Source: DASUSH01 sp963785155 (lineage in GTDB: Bacteria > Actinomycetota > Thermoleophilia > Solirubrobacterales > 70-9). Taken from it: 64,000 bases of DNA. Under the pieces are notes generated by a model. It ran no database searches, was not told the origin of the DNA, and worked only from the letters and a program-made list of their open reading frames with translations. Shown here one piece after another: positions 48,457 to 57,443 of the stretch (the first letter of the stretch is position 1; each line of letters opens with the position of its first letter). The stretch covers positions 1 through 64,000 of the forward strand of contig CAWAUB010000006.1 in the NCBI GenBank assembly GCA_963785155.1, written 5' to 3'. The translations under genes were made by a program, and so were the position numbers.

Positions 48457-49591
48457 GCACGAACGCCGCCGCCATCACTCCCGCGAGCAGCAGATAGGCG
48501 GTCGTGTCACCGGCGACGTCCGCGATCGCCCCGCCGGCGGCCGACCCCACCGCGGTCGTCAGCGCCCAGGTGAAGTTGAAGATCGCGAAGGCGTAGCCCT
48601 GGTCGAGGCCGGAGCTCTCGGCCCCGTCGGCGAGCAGCTTCATGCCGGGGATGAACAGGCCGCCCTCGAGGGGACCGCTGAGGGCGACGAGAATGCCGAG
48701 CACGAGGACGCTCTCGGGCACCGGAAAGAGGACGGCGAACACCGCGCCCGCGAACAGGCTGACCTGGACCGGCCGCAGGGCGCCCACCCGGTCGCTGAGT
48801 TGCCCGAGCGGCCTGCCGAGGACGCCCTCGAGCACGGCGGCGGCAGCGAAGGCCGCGCCGATCGCCACCGCGCCTGCACCGAGCGCGTCGAGCCGAAGCG
48901 GCACTAGCACCTCGACGACGCCGAAGAAGAGGCCGACGACGAGGATCACCGCCGCGCCGGGAAGCAGCGCCCGCTCGCGCAGGGCGGACATCCAGCCGGC
49001 CTCCCCCTCGAGCGCCGCGGGCCCCGGTACGCGCAGAGCCCAGAAGATCAACACGACCCCGAACGCGGCGGCGATGCTGAACACGATCTCCGGGTCGATC
49101 CCACGCGCGGCAGCCCCGAGCGCGGGGCCGATCAGCGAGCCGGCGAGCGCCGCCGAGAACGCGGTGCCAAGCCGCTCGCCGCGGATCTCCGGCGGGCTCT
49201 GCCGTGCGAGCCAGGCGAGCGCCGCAGTCCAGGAGACCGCGCTGCCCATGCCCTGAACGAACCGGGCGAGGTCCAGGATGACGACCTCACGGGCAAGACC
49301 GAAGACGAGGCTGGCACCGGCGAATAGCGCGAGCCCAACCACTGCGACGGGCCGCGGGCCAAACCGGGCGACGGCCCAGCCCGCGGGAAAGGCACCCGCG
49401 AAGACCCCCGCGGGAAAGGCCGCGACGAGGACCCCGGCCGCGGTCTTCGAGAGCCCGAGCTCCTCCGTGTAGAACGGAAGCAGCGGTGCGATCACCCCGA
49501 ACAGCGCGCTGTCGACGAGGACGACGGCGCCGACGAAGAACAGGAGCCGCCGCCCGGACCTCCCCTCCGCCCCCGCTGGGGCGGAGGTCAC
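48407..49591 (-). CDS. MFS transporter
   Basis: 394 residues with 12 predicted hydrophobic segments. The motif-A-like loop is GWAVARFGPRPVAVVGLALF after helix 2 (usual GxLaDrxGrkxxl), and RPLGQLSDRVGALRPV repeats it in the second half, typical of drug-efflux or sugar-efflux MFS proteins. LARQSPPEIRGERLGTAF carries the common PPEIRGR-type stretch. Substrate unknown. It overlaps the hisF start by four bases, so it is co-transcribed with hisF leftward, and its last 50 bases are antisense to the end of the PQQ-repeat gene. Confidence 0.85.
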   Translation of the reverse strand: MTSAPAGAEGRSGRRLLFFVGAVVLVDSALFGVIAPLLPFYTEELGLSKTAAGVLVAAFPAGVFAGAFPAGWAVARFGPRPVAVVGLALFAGASLVFGLAREVVILDLARFVQGMGSAVSWTAALAWLARQSPPEIRGERLGTAFSAALAGSLIGPALGAAARGIDPEIVFSIAAAFGVVLIFWALRVPGPAALEGEAGWMSALRERALLPGAAVILVVGLFFGVVEVLVPLRLDALGAGAVAIGAAFAAAAVLEGVLGRPLGQLSDRVGALRPVQVSLFAGAVFAVLFPVPESVLVLGILVALSGPLEGGLFIPGMKLLADGAESSGLDQGYAFAIFNFTWALTTAVGSAAGGAIADVAGDTTAYLLLAGVMAAAFVLTFVFSRRPSSASRHP

Positions 49592-50346
49592 AGCCGCACC
49601 GGGATGCCGGCTTCGTCCAGGTGCTGCTTGGCCTCGGCGACGCGGAACTTGCCGTAGTGGAAGATCGATGCGCAGAGGACGGCGTCGGCGCCGCCCTCGG
49701 TGATCGCCTCGCTCAGGTGGCGCAGCTCACCGGCGCCGCCGGAGGCGATCACCGGGATCCCGACGGCGTCGGCGACGGCGCGGGTGAGCTCGAGCTCGTA
49801 TCCGTCAGTCGTGCCGTCGCGGTCCATGCTCGTGAGCAGGATCTCCCCCGCCCCGCGCTCCTCGGCCTCGCGCGCCCAGGCGACTGCCTCGCGGCCTTCG
49901 ATCCGCGTTCGCCCGCCGGCCACATAGACGCCGTAACCATCGTCCTCACGCTTCGCGTCGATCGCCACCACGACGCATTGCGAGCCGAACACCTCGGCGA
50001 GCTCCGAGATCAGCTCGGGCCTGGCGAGCGCCGACGAGTTGACCGAGACCTTGTCCGCGCCCGCGTCGAGAACCGCCTGGGCGTCCTCGACCGCGGTGAT
50101 CCCGCCGCCGATCGTGAACGGGACGAAGACGTCGTCTGCCGCGTGCCGCGCGAGCTCGACGATCGTCTCCCGCTTCTCGTGCGTCGCCGTGATGTCCAGG
50201 AAGACGATCTCGTCGGCGCCCTCCGCGTCATAGCGCGCCGCGAGCTCGACCGGATCGCCCGCATCGCGCAATCCGACGAAGTTCGTGCCCTTGACGACCC
50301 GGCCTCGATCTACGTCGAGACAGGGGATGACCCGCTTCAGCGCCAT
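49588..50346 (-). CDS. hisF: Imidazole glycerol phosphate synthase cyclase subunit
   Basis: 252-residue TIM barrel. With HisH it converts PRFAR plus glutamine-derived ammonia to imidazole glycerol phosphate and AICAR. Catalytic Asp11 is in RVIPCLDVDRGRVVKG and the second Asp in VVVAIDAKRED. Other marks: FVGLRDAGDPVELAARYDAEGADEI in part, TIGGGITAVEDA, GADKVSVNSSA and VIASGGAGEL. It is separated from hisA by about 3.9 kb carrying two secreted-protein genes, unlike the usual adjacent hisH-hisA-hisF order. Confidence 0.96.
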   Translation of the reverse strand: MALKRVIPCLDVDRGRVVKGTNFVGLRDAGDPVELAARYDAEGADEIVFLDITATHEKRETIVELARHAADDVFVPFTIGGGITAVEDAQAVLDAGADKVSVNSSALARPELISELAEVFGSQCVVVAIDAKREDDGYGVYVAGGRTRIEGREAVAWAREAEERGAGEILLTSMDRDGTTDGYELELTRAVADAVGIPVIASGGAGELRHLSEAITEGGADAVLCASIFHYGKFRVAEAKQHLDEAGIPVRL

Positions 50347-50350
50347 CCCC

Positions 50351-52102
50351 CTATTTAACGAGCTTCACCGTCCGCTTCGCTTCCGTCTCGTTGCCGGCGT
50401 CGTCCGTAGCGGCCACGGTGAGCTTCGCGCTGACCTTGCCCTTGCCCTTGAGCGAGGACTTCGCCGCCTTCTGCGCCTTCTTCGGCAGCTTCAGCTTGAG
50501 CGTGCCCTTCTGGTTGGCGGCGAGGTCCTTGGTGGCCTTCTCGAGTTTGAACTTCTTGCCCTTGAGCACGGCCTTGCCGCCCTTGGTCGAGCCGACGACG
50601 AGTTGGCCCGAGCCCTCGGCGTTGCAGGCCTCCTCGCAGGTGACCTCGACCTTGACCGACTTGCCGAGCTTCTGGGACTTCTTGCCCGAGAGCTTCGGCT
50701 CGGGCGGGGTGTCGGCGACGGTCACCTGCTGGGTCGTCCTGGCCGCCGCCGAGCCGTTGCAGGAGGCGGTCTGGCCGGTGTAGACGACGGTGGTCGAGCA
50801 GCCCTCGTTGTCGGTCACGGTCAGCGTCACCGTGAAGGTGCCGGCCGCGGCGTAGATGTGGCTCGGGATCGGGCCACCGTCGGTCGCGGTCTGGCCGTCG
50901 CCGAAGTCCCAGTCGAAGCGGGCGGCGGTGCCGTCGGTGTCGCTCGACGTGTTGGCGTCGAAGACCGTCTGCTCACCCGCCTCCCCCGGAGTGGTCGTGA
51001 AGGCGGCGGTCGGGCCCTGGTTGGGGGTGATCGCGAGGGAATTTTGCTGACTGACATCAGCGCCGGTTGCGAACGGCGAGCCGGCGACCGGCGTCAGCGC
51101 CCCGGCTGCTGACACGGCGAGAGCCGAAACATTGTCCACCGTGCCATTTGTGGTGAAGACGTGGCGCGAGTTGGGGCTTACCACGATCGCGAACGGATCA
51201 CCCGTCGAGCCGGTTGCGAACGGCGAGCCGGAGACAGCCGTCAGCGCGCCGCTGGCGCCGATGTCGAATGCGGAGACAGTGTCCGGATCAGCGTTGCTGG
51301 TGTAAACGCGGCGTCCGTCAGGGCTCACGGCGAGCCCGGTCGGGTTAGCTGCGCCGAGCGGGAAGGGCGAACCCGCGACCGCGCTCAGAGAACCGCTGGC
51401 GGCGATATCGAAGGCGGCGACTCCTTCGAATGCGCCGGTGAGAAGGGCGTACAGACGCCGGCCGTCGGGAGTGATCGCGACGCCGATCGGCAATTCTCCG
51501 CTCGCCACCGGCGGCCCGGCGGCGGTCAGGGCTCCGCTGGCGGCCACATCGAAGACCGCGATGCTGTTCGCGCTGGCGTTGGCGGAGTAAACGTGCGCCC
51601 CGTCGGGACTCGTCGCGAGTGCGAAGGGGTCGTTACCTCCAGCGGGGACCGCGGCGCCGATCGGGGTCAGCGCGCCGGCGGCCGAGATGTCGAAGGCCGA
51701 GATGTTGTTGGGACCGGAATTGGCGACGAAGATGCGGCGGCCGTCGGGGCTGGCCGAGATCCCTAGTGGACTTGCGCCCGCAGGAAGGGTGAAAGGCGAA
51801 CCGCCGATCGGGGTAAGTGTTCCGGTCGTTGCGACATCGAAGCCCCCTACCGCGTCCGGACCCAGGAGCCCGGCGTAGAGGTGACGTCCGTCTGGAGTCA
51901 CCGCGATCGGGGACGGCTCCCCGACGGCAGTGAACGGCGAACCGGAGATCGCTGACAGGACACCCGTGCCGGCAACGTCGAGGCCGGCGATCCGGTCGTT
52001 GTCCACGCCGCCGGCGTAAACGCTCCGCTTCGCCTCGGCGACTGCGGGAACCGCCAGCGCGGCGATTGCGGCGACAACGGCGATCAGTCTCCTGTGGCTC
52101 AT
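50351..52102 (-). CDS. Secreted seven-bladed lactonase-like propeller with PKD domain
   Basis: 583 residues. A signal peptide (MSHRRLIAVVAAIAALAVP, cleavage after AEA) is followed by repeated propeller blades about 45 residues long, each with PDGRxxYxxN and GALTPxxGSPF motifs: PIAVTPDGRHLYAGL, LGISASPDGRRIFVANSG, ALATSPDGAHVYSANAS, GLAVSPDGRRVYTSNAD. A PKD domain follows near 370-440 (DANTSSDTDGTAARFDWDFGDGQT). The last 100 residues are Lys-rich beta strands ending KLTVAATDDAGNETEAKRTVKLV. Probably an extracellular binding or lactonase-type protein; activity unproven. Divergent from the TolB-like gene. Confidence 0.85.
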   Translation of the reverse strand: MSHRRLIAVVAAIAALAVPAVAEAKRSVYAGGVDNDRIAGLDVAGTGVLSAISGSPFTAVGEPSPIAVTPDGRHLYAGLLGPDAVGGFDVATTGTLTPIGGSPFTLPAGASPLGISASPDGRRIFVANSGPNNISAFDISAAGALTPIGAAVPAGGNDPFALATSPDGAHVYSANASANSIAVFDVAASGALTAAGPPVASGELPIGVAITPDGRRLYALLTGAFEGVAAFDIAASGSLSAVAGSPFPLGAANPTGLAVSPDGRRVYTSNADPDTVSAFDIGASGALTAVSGSPFATGSTGDPFAIVVSPNSRHVFTTNGTVDNVSALAVSAAGALTPVAGSPFATGADVSQQNSLAITPNQGPTAAFTTTPGEAGEQTVFDANTSSDTDGTAARFDWDFGDGQTATDGGPIPSHIYAAAGTFTVTLTVTDNEGCSTTVVYTGQTASCNGSAAARTTQQVTVADTPPEPKLSGKKSQKLGKSVKVEVTCEEACNAEGSGQLVVGSTKGGKAVLKGKKFKLEKATKDLAANQKGTLKLKLPKKAQKAAKSSLKGKGKVSAKLTVAATDDAGNETEAKRTVKLVK

Positions 52103-52164
52103 CGATTCCTTCCGATCGGTTCCTTGACTCGACTCAGTGTCGTCACACCAGAAGGCTGTGTCTA

Positions 52165-52220
52165 TCGTGGAAAACCCTGAATTTCGCGCTCGATCGCCTC
52201 AAATTCAGTGGTTTCCACGA
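52165..52220. repeat. 20-bp imperfect palindrome in a divergent promoter region
   Basis: Arms 52165-52184 (TCGTGGAAAACC...) and 52201-52220 (...GGTTTCCACGA) pair over 20 bases with two mismatches around a 16-base loop. The arms are markedly AT-richer than the surroundings. It lies in the 154-base gap 52103-52256 between the divergent propeller genes, 36 bases before ATG 52257. It could be an operator for both genes, a transcript hairpin at the 5' end of the TolB-like mRNA, or a relic of a small mobile repeat. Confidence 0.7.
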
Positions 52221-52256
52221 CAGACGGGCGCGTCAGGGCGCGCGAGGATGGGACCG

Positions 52257-53948
52257 ATGAGATTCAGATTCCTCGCCCTTGCGGCCGTGGTGACGGTCGC
52301 AGGCAGCGTGCCGTTCGCCGAGGCCCACCTGGGCCACCGAGCGGCCGCACCGTCCGGGTTCCAGCTCCCGAAGGGCACCCAGCTGAACACCGGCGGCTGC
52401 TCCGCCCCGGGCCAGCTGGCCGGTACTGCGACGCGGGCGTTCGACCCGAACAACCCGAACATCGGCCGCTGCCAACCTGCGCCGCCTCCGACGCCACCGG
52501 CGACGGTGCCGCCGGGCCCGCTTGAGAACAAGATCGTCGCCTTCACCAGCGGCCTCGACCTCTCGCTCGACGGCAACGGCTTTCGGGGCGGCATCTGGGT
52601 TCAGAGCGCTGATGGCTCGGCGGCGCGCAAGGTGATCCAGTACGAGACGTTCCTGCGAAGCCCTGTCGCCCATACGTTCCAGGAGCCCGACGACCATCCG
52701 GCCATCTCCCCCGACGGCACCCGGATCGCCTGGACCTCGAGCCGGGGCGATCCCAACCCCGGCATCCTCGGCGTCACAAACTGGGACATCTGGGTCGCGG
52801 ACATCAACGGCGGCAATATGCAGCGACTGACGACGGATCCGGCGCTGGACACGGAGCCCGCCTGGTCCGCCAACGGCTCGGAGATCTACTACGCGCACGG
52901 CACCGATCCGTTCTTCGGCGACGGCGACCTCGACATCTACAAGGTGCCAGCCGCGGGAGGCGCGGTCTCGCCGGTGGTCGCCCATCCCGACTTCGACGAC
53001 TTCGAGCCCGACCTCTCCTCCGACGGGACGCGAATGGCGTTCACCCGCGACACCTTCGGGCAGTACGAGGTGATGGTCACGAACCTCGCCGGGGGCAACC
53101 CAGTCAGGCTCACCAACAACGACGAGCACGACCACGACGCGAACTTCACGCAGGGCAACGACAGCCTCCTCATCACCAGCGAGGAGGGCAACGTGAAGCA
53201 GCCATACGGCGACGTCTACGAGATCGACGCCACGACGGGCGCCACCGTGAAGCGGGTCACGAATTTCCTCCTCTCCCGCGGGGATCCCAATGCCTCCGCC
53301 AATGGTCAGCTCGTGGCAACGATGCAGCCCGTGGCCCCGATTACGCGCTCCCCTCACATCATCAACCTGGTCGACCGTAACGGCGAGAGCCTCGGCTTCG
53401 CCGGAGGTTCCGGCGTCGTCGATATCCATCCGAACGTCGGGCACATGGCGGACACCGATGGCGACGGGACGCCGAATTACCTCGAGTCCGGCTCGGTCGG
53501 CGAGGCCCAGCTCGATCTCCCGAAGCGGGCGCGACCGGGCAAGACGATCGACGTGACCTTCGCCTGGGACCATCCGGAGGCGTGGCGCCAGCTCGACGGG
53601 ATCGAGCTGATGCTCACCTCCCAGGGCCAACCGATCGGGGCGATCCGACTGCTGATCAACTCCCTCCAGCTCTCGGCGTGGGAGAACGAGCTTGGCGGCT
53701 ACGGGCTCGCGAAGCAGGCGGGCGAGAAGGGCGTGCTCCGCTCCGGCGGCCTGGAGCTCGACCTGAAGCGGTCGAAGGTGATCAACACCTCCGAGCAGAC
53801 GATCACCACCGAGCTGGCCCTTTCCGTGACGAAGAAGCTCGCGGGCCGCAGTTACGGGGTCTCGGTGCAGGCCGCCGACGACGACGGCGACCACCAGGGC
53901 GAGCGGCTCGCCGGCGAGAAGATCACGATCGGCGGCAGACCGGGCTAG
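52257..53948 (+). CDS. Secreted TolB-like (PD40) beta-propeller protein
   Basis: 563 residues from ATG 52257; the open frame upstream includes the palindrome and is not coding. The signal peptide is MRFRFLALAAVVTVAG with cleavage after AEA. A Pro/Thr linker (PPPTPPATVPPGP) leads to a propeller with PD40/TolB repeats: HPAISPDGTRIAWTSSRG, EPAWSANGSEIYYAHG, FEPDLSSDGTRMAFTRD, ANFTQGNDSLLITSEEG. The C-terminal 160 residues are a separate beta domain (LPKRARPGKTIDVTFAWDH). It might bind surface ligands; no catalytic site is seen. The end overlaps the convergent small gene at 53945. Confidence 0.82.
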   Translation: MRFRFLALAAVVTVAGSVPFAEAHLGHRAAAPSGFQLPKGTQLNTGGCSAPGQLAGTATRAFDPNNPNIGRCQPAPPPTPPATVPPGPLENKIVAFTSGLDLSLDGNGFRGGIWVQSADGSAARKVIQYETFLRSPVAHTFQEPDDHPAISPDGTRIAWTSSRGDPNPGILGVTNWDIWVADINGGNMQRLTTDPALDTEPAWSANGSEIYYAHGTDPFFGDGDLDIYKVPAAGGAVSPVVAHPDFDDFEPDLSSDGTRMAFTRDTFGQYEVMVTNLAGGNPVRLTNNDEHDHDANFTQGNDSLLITSEEGNVKQPYGDVYEIDATTGATVKRVTNFLLSRGDPNASANGQLVATMQPVAPITRSPHIINLVDRNGESLGFAGGSGVVDIHPNVGHMADTDGDGTPNYLESGSVGEAQLDLPKRARPGKTIDVTFAWDHPEAWRQLDGIELMLTSQGQPIGAIRLLINSLQLSAWENELGGYGLAKQAGEKGVLRSGGLELDLKRSKVINTSEQTITTELALSVTKKLAGRSYGVSVQAADDDGDHQGERLAGEKITIGGRPG

Positions 53949-54193
53949 TGCTGATCGGGATGCACCGCGGCATCCCAGACCGACGAGACGAGATCCTTCA
54001 GCTCATCGCGCTCGCGAACCGTCAGGTTCCCCGGCCGCCCGTTCGACTTGCGCACGAGCTCGACGACGCGGGCCCTTCCGTGCGGGCCGAGCTCACGTCC
54101 CACGGCTGAGCCGCGGCGGAGCGCTTCCTGGCTGATCCAGAGGATTTGCGCCCAGGAGAGGCGTTTGATCAGAAGGGCGGCGGGGTTCGGCAT
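53945..54193 (-). CDS. Small basic helical protein, unknown
   Basis: 82 residues from ATG 54193: PNPAALLIKRLSWAQILWIS, QEALRRGSAVGRELGPHGRA, RVVELVRKSNGRPGNLTVRE, RDELKDLVSSV. Rich in Arg with predicted helices and a GRPGNLT turn, it could bind nucleic acid, but no family was recognised. It follows hisA by ten bases in the same direction and would be the last gene of the hisZG-hisA transcript. Codon use looks ordinary, which supports it being real. Confidence 0.55.
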   Translation of the reverse strand: MPNPAALLIKRLSWAQILWISQEALRRGSAVGRELGPHGRARVVELVRKSNGRPGNLTVRERDELKDLVSSVWDAAVHPDQH

Positions 54194-54203
54194 CGATCTG
54201 AGG

Positions 54204-54944
54204 TTAGCCCTGGTCGAGCGCGGCCTGGCCCTCGGCGACCGTGAATCGGCCCTCGTAGAGCGCCCGGCCGACGATCACGCCGCTGAGGCCCGCCATCCGC
54301 AGGGCGGCGAGCTCGCTCAGGTCGTCGGCGGTCCCGATCCCGCCGGAATAGATCAGCTCCGCGTTCGCCTCAGCCGTCTCGGCGGCGAGTGCCTCAAGGC
54401 CGTCAAGCACGGGCCCTTCGAGCATCCCATCGGCCTCGATCGGGGTGTAGATGAAGCCACGCACGCCACGTTCGATCATCGCCTTCGCGAGCTCGGCGGG
54501 CGAGGCGCCGCCGGTGGCAGTCCAGCCGGAGTGGGTCGCCTCTCCCCCGCGCGAGTCGATCGAGACCATCACGCGCTCCGGCCCGTGCGCCTCGATCAGC
54601 GCGTTCACGAGCTCCGGGTTGGTCAGGGCGGCGGTGCCGAGGATGACGCGAGAGACGCCCGCGTCGATCGCCTCTTCGACGGCGACCGAGTCGCGCAGGC
54701 CGCCGCCGAGCTCGATCGGGATCTTCGCCTCCTTCGCGATCCGCTCAACGTGATGGAGGTTCGCCAGCCTGCCGTCGCGCGCTCCATCGAGATCGACGAC
54801 GTGGAGCCAGCGGGCCCCACCGTCGACCCAGCGACGGGCGGCATCGAGCGGGTCGGCGTCGAACTCGAGCTCGCGGTCGTAGTCGCCCTGCACCAGCCGC
54901 ACGGCGCGACCGCCGCGGATATCGATCGCGGGGATGAGGATCAC
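54204..54944 (-). CDS. hisA: Phosphoribosylformimino-5-aminoimidazole carboxamide ribotide isomerase
   Basis: 246-residue TIM barrel from GTG 54944, which overlaps the hisH stop (GTGA). It catalyses the Amadori rearrangement of ProFAR to PRFAR. Catalytic Asp8 is in ILIPAIDIRGGRAVRL and the second Asp in VMVSIDSRGG. Phosphate-binding loops are IELGGGLRDSVAVEE and ELIYSGGIGTADDLSEL; VDLDGARDG and GVSRVILGTAAL are also typical. In some actinobacteria this enzyme is the bifunctional PriA that also does TrpF's reaction; residues deciding that cannot be judged here. Confidence 0.94.
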   Translation of the reverse strand: MILIPAIDIRGGRAVRLVQGDYDRELEFDADPLDAARRWVDGGARWLHVVDLDGARDGRLANLHHVERIAKEAKIPIELGGGLRDSVAVEEAIDAGVSRVILGTAALTNPELVNALIEAHGPERVMVSIDSRGGEATHSGWTATGGASPAELAKAMIERGVRGFIYTPIEADGMLEGPVLDGLEALAAETAEANAELIYSGGIGTADDLSELAALRMAGLSGVIVGRALYEGRFTVAEGQAALDQG

Positions 54945-55561
54945 GCGGGGACGGGCGTGCAGATCGCGGCGAAGTTGGTCAGCAGGCGGAGTCCGGCGGC
55001 GCTCGACTTCTCCGGGTGGCACTGGAAGCCGTAGATCGGCGGCCTTGCGACCGCACAGGCAAAGCGCTCGCCGTGGACGGCGGTGCCGAGCACGTCGGCC
55101 TCCTCGGCCGGCCTGGGCGTGAACGAGTGGACGAAGTAGAAGGGCGTCTCGGAGGCGATCCCCGCGGTCAGCTCCGAATCGCGCTCCCAGCGAACCGGCT
55201 CCCAGCCCATGTGGGGAACCTTCAGGCCCGGAGCGTCGAGCGGCTCGACGGTGCCCGCGAGCAGGCCGAGGCCCTCGGCGCCACCGAGCTCCGAGGTGCG
55301 CTCGAAGAGGAGCTGCATCCCGAGGCAGATGCCGAGGACCGGCGTTCCGGCTTCGCGGCGTTCGCTCACGAGCCGGTCGAACTCGAGTTCGCGGATCCGC
55401 TCCATGGCCTTGGGGAAGGCGCCGACTCCGGGCAGGATCAGGCCATCTGCATCAGTCGCGACGCCCGCATCGGCGGTTCGCACCACCGGCGCGCCGACCT
55501 TCTCGAGCGCCTTCTCAACCGAGCGGAGGTTCCCCATGCCGTAGTCCAGGATCGCGATCAT
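54941..55561 (-). CDS. hisH: Imidazole glycerol phosphate synthase glutaminase subunit
   Basis: 206-residue class I glutamine amidotransferase that feeds ammonia to HisF. The start MIAILDYGMGNLRSVEKAL is standard. The triad is Cys79 (LGICLGMQLLFE), His182 and Glu184 (YGFQCHPEKSSAAG). PHMGWEPV and FYFVHSF are also conserved. Overlaps hisB and hisA by four bases each. Its partner hisF is 4.6 kb away. Confidence 0.95.
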   Translation of the reverse strand: MIAILDYGMGNLRSVEKALEKVGAPVVRTADAGVATDADGLILPGVGAFPKAMERIRELEFDRLVSERREAGTPVLGICLGMQLLFERTSELGGAEGLGLLAGTVEPLDAPGLKVPHMGWEPVRWERDSELTAGIASETPFYFVHSFTPRPAEEADVLGTAVHGERFACAVARPPIYGFQCHPEKSSAAGLRLLTNFAAICTPVPA

Positions 55562-56148
55562 TCCGTGAGCGTTCCCTTGGTCGACGGCACGCCGCTCTCG
55601 CCCGGGTCGATGGCGACGGCCTGGCGCAGGGCCCTCGCGAACGCCTTGAAGCACGCCTCGATCATGTGGTGGGCGTTGGAGCCGTAGGGCGTTCTCAGGT
55701 GCAGGGTCATCTTCGAATTCGTCGCGACCGCGCGGAAGAACTCCTCGGTCAGCTCGGTGTCGAAGCCGGCGATCGCAACCGGCGGCAGCTCCGACTCGAA
55801 CAGGCAGAACGGGCGCCCCGAGATGTCGATCGCGCAGACGCCGAGCGCCTCGTCCATCGGCACGGCCATGTAGCCGTAGCGGGTGATCCCGCTGCGGTCG
55901 CCGAGAGCCTCGTCCAGGGCCTGGCCGAGCGCGATGCCGACGTCCTCGACGGTGTGGTGGGCACCGGTCTCGAGGTCCCCGGTCGCCTTGACGTCGAGCC
56001 CGAGCCGGCCGTGGCGGCCGAGCAGGTCGAGCATGTGGTCGAGGAAGCCAACGCCGGTCGCGTTCGACACCTCTCCCCCGTCCAGGTCGAGGCTCAGCGA
56101 GACGTCCGTCTCGCCGGTCTTGCGGTTGATGGTCGCGGTCCTACTCAT
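55558..56148 (-). CDS. hisB: Imidazoleglycerol-phosphate dehydratase
   Basis: 196-residue single-function IGPD (no phosphatase domain), sixth step of histidine synthesis. Manganese-binding motifs are FLDHMLDLLGRHG, ETGAHHTVEDVGIALG and, late, GSNAHHMIEACFKAFARAL. ATG 56148 (MSRTATINRKTGETDV) is chosen over GTG 56157. It overlaps both neighbours slightly, showing tight operon structure. Confidence 0.95.
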   Translation of the reverse strand: MSRTATINRKTGETDVSLSLDLDGGEVSNATGVGFLDHMLDLLGRHGRLGLDVKATGDLETGAHHTVEDVGIALGQALDEALGDRSGITRYGYMAVPMDEALGVCAIDISGRPFCLFESELPPVAIAGFDTELTEEFFRAVATNSKMTLHLRTPYGSNAHHMIEACFKAFARALRQAVAIDPGESGVPSTKGTLTE

Positions 56149-57443
56149 CGGAGCCACCGAGGGTACGGGCGATGGCGGACTCGCCGTGCACGGGCAGGCC
56201 CTCGGCGCGGGCGATCACGTCGACCGTCGGCGCCAGGGCCTCGGCGGCCTTCGCGGGCATCGTCACCACCGAGGCGCGGCGCATGAAGGTGCGCGGTCCG
56301 AGCGGCCCGCCGAAGCGCGCCGCTCCACCGGTCGGGAGCACGTGGTTCGAGCCGGCCGCGTAGTCGCCGAACGCCGTCGCCGCGCCCTTGCCGACGAACA
56401 CGCAGCCGGCCAGTCGTGCTCGGGCGGTGATGTCGTCGGCGCCGTCGAAGGCGAGCTGCAGGTGCTCCGGGCGCGAAGGCATCGGAGAGCTCCAGCGCGC
56501 GCTGGACACCCGGGGCATTGACGAGCGCGAGCACCGGGGAGGCGACGCTCGAGCGATCCTTCGCAATCGCCTCGACCTGCTCGGTGACCTCGTCCAGCAG
56601 GGAGCCGTCGGGCGAGACCAGCAGGAGGAGGCTGTCGTCCCCGTGCTCCGCCTGCGCGCAGAGGTCGAGGGAGAGAAACCGCGGGTCCGCGCTCGCGTCG
56701 GCGACGATCGCCAGCTCGCTCGGGCCGGCGACCCCATCGATCCCGACCTGGCCGGAGACGATCCGCTTCGCCTCGGTGACGTAGCGGTTGCCCGGCCCGG
56801 CGATCACGTCAACCCGCGGCACCGTCTCGGTGCCGAAGGCGAACGCGGCGATCGCCTGCGCGCCGCCGATCGCATAGACCTCGGTGACGCCGGCGATCGC
56901 GCACGCGGCGAGCACCGCCGTGCTCGGGCGCGCCGACGCCGAGGCGGGCGGGCTCGCGACGGCAAGGCGACCGACCCCGGCGACCTGAGCAGGGATCGCG
57001 CACATCAGGAGCGACGATGGATAGGAGGCCTTGCCGCCCGGCGCGTACACGCCCGCGTAGGGCACGGGCTCGGAGCGCAGCTCCACCCGCTGGCCCTCGG
57101 GCAGCTCCGCGATCGCCGGAGAGGAGACCTGGTCGAGCTCCACGCGGGCGACCTCCGCGATGTTCTTCGCCGCCGCCCGCAACGCGTCGCGAACCTCCGG
57201 GTCGAGCAGCCCGGGGGCCGCCTCGACAGCCTCCGGATCGATGCGCAGCGACTCCGGCGCCGGCTCGTTGAACTTCAGGGCGAGCTCGCGGATCGCCTCG
57301 TCGCCGCGCGTGCGAACCGCGCCGAGAATGTCCGCGACGTCCGCGCTCACCTCGGAGAGGCCCGGAGCCAGCGAGCGAAGGCGCGCGGCCAGCTCCGGGG
57401 CCTCGCGCCCGTCCCAGTCGATGCGCTCGATCCTCAGTCCCAT
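56141..57443 (-). CDS. hisD: Histidinol dehydrogenase (frameshifted here)
   Basis: Zinc enzyme for the last two steps of histidine synthesis. From ATG 57443: RTRGDEAIRELALKFN, VPYAGVYAPGGKASYPSSLL, IAGVTEVYAIGGAQAIAAFAFG, VIAGPGNRYVTEAKR and SLDLCAQAEHGDDS (zinc and catalytic Gln/His region). After ALELSDAFAP an extra C near 56468-56474 breaks the frame; removing it gives PEHLQLAFDGADD, then VFVGKGAATAFGDYAAGSNH and the end. The rebuilt length, about 433 residues, is normal. As histidine genes around it are intact, the indel is likely a sequencing error. Overlaps the hisZG end by ten bases. Confidence 0.92.

Noticed and set aside
52137..52256. Forty extra N-terminal codons for the TolB-like protein
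   Set aside because: The segment contains the long palindrome, lacks coding character, and would bury the clear signal peptide that begins at ATG 52257.
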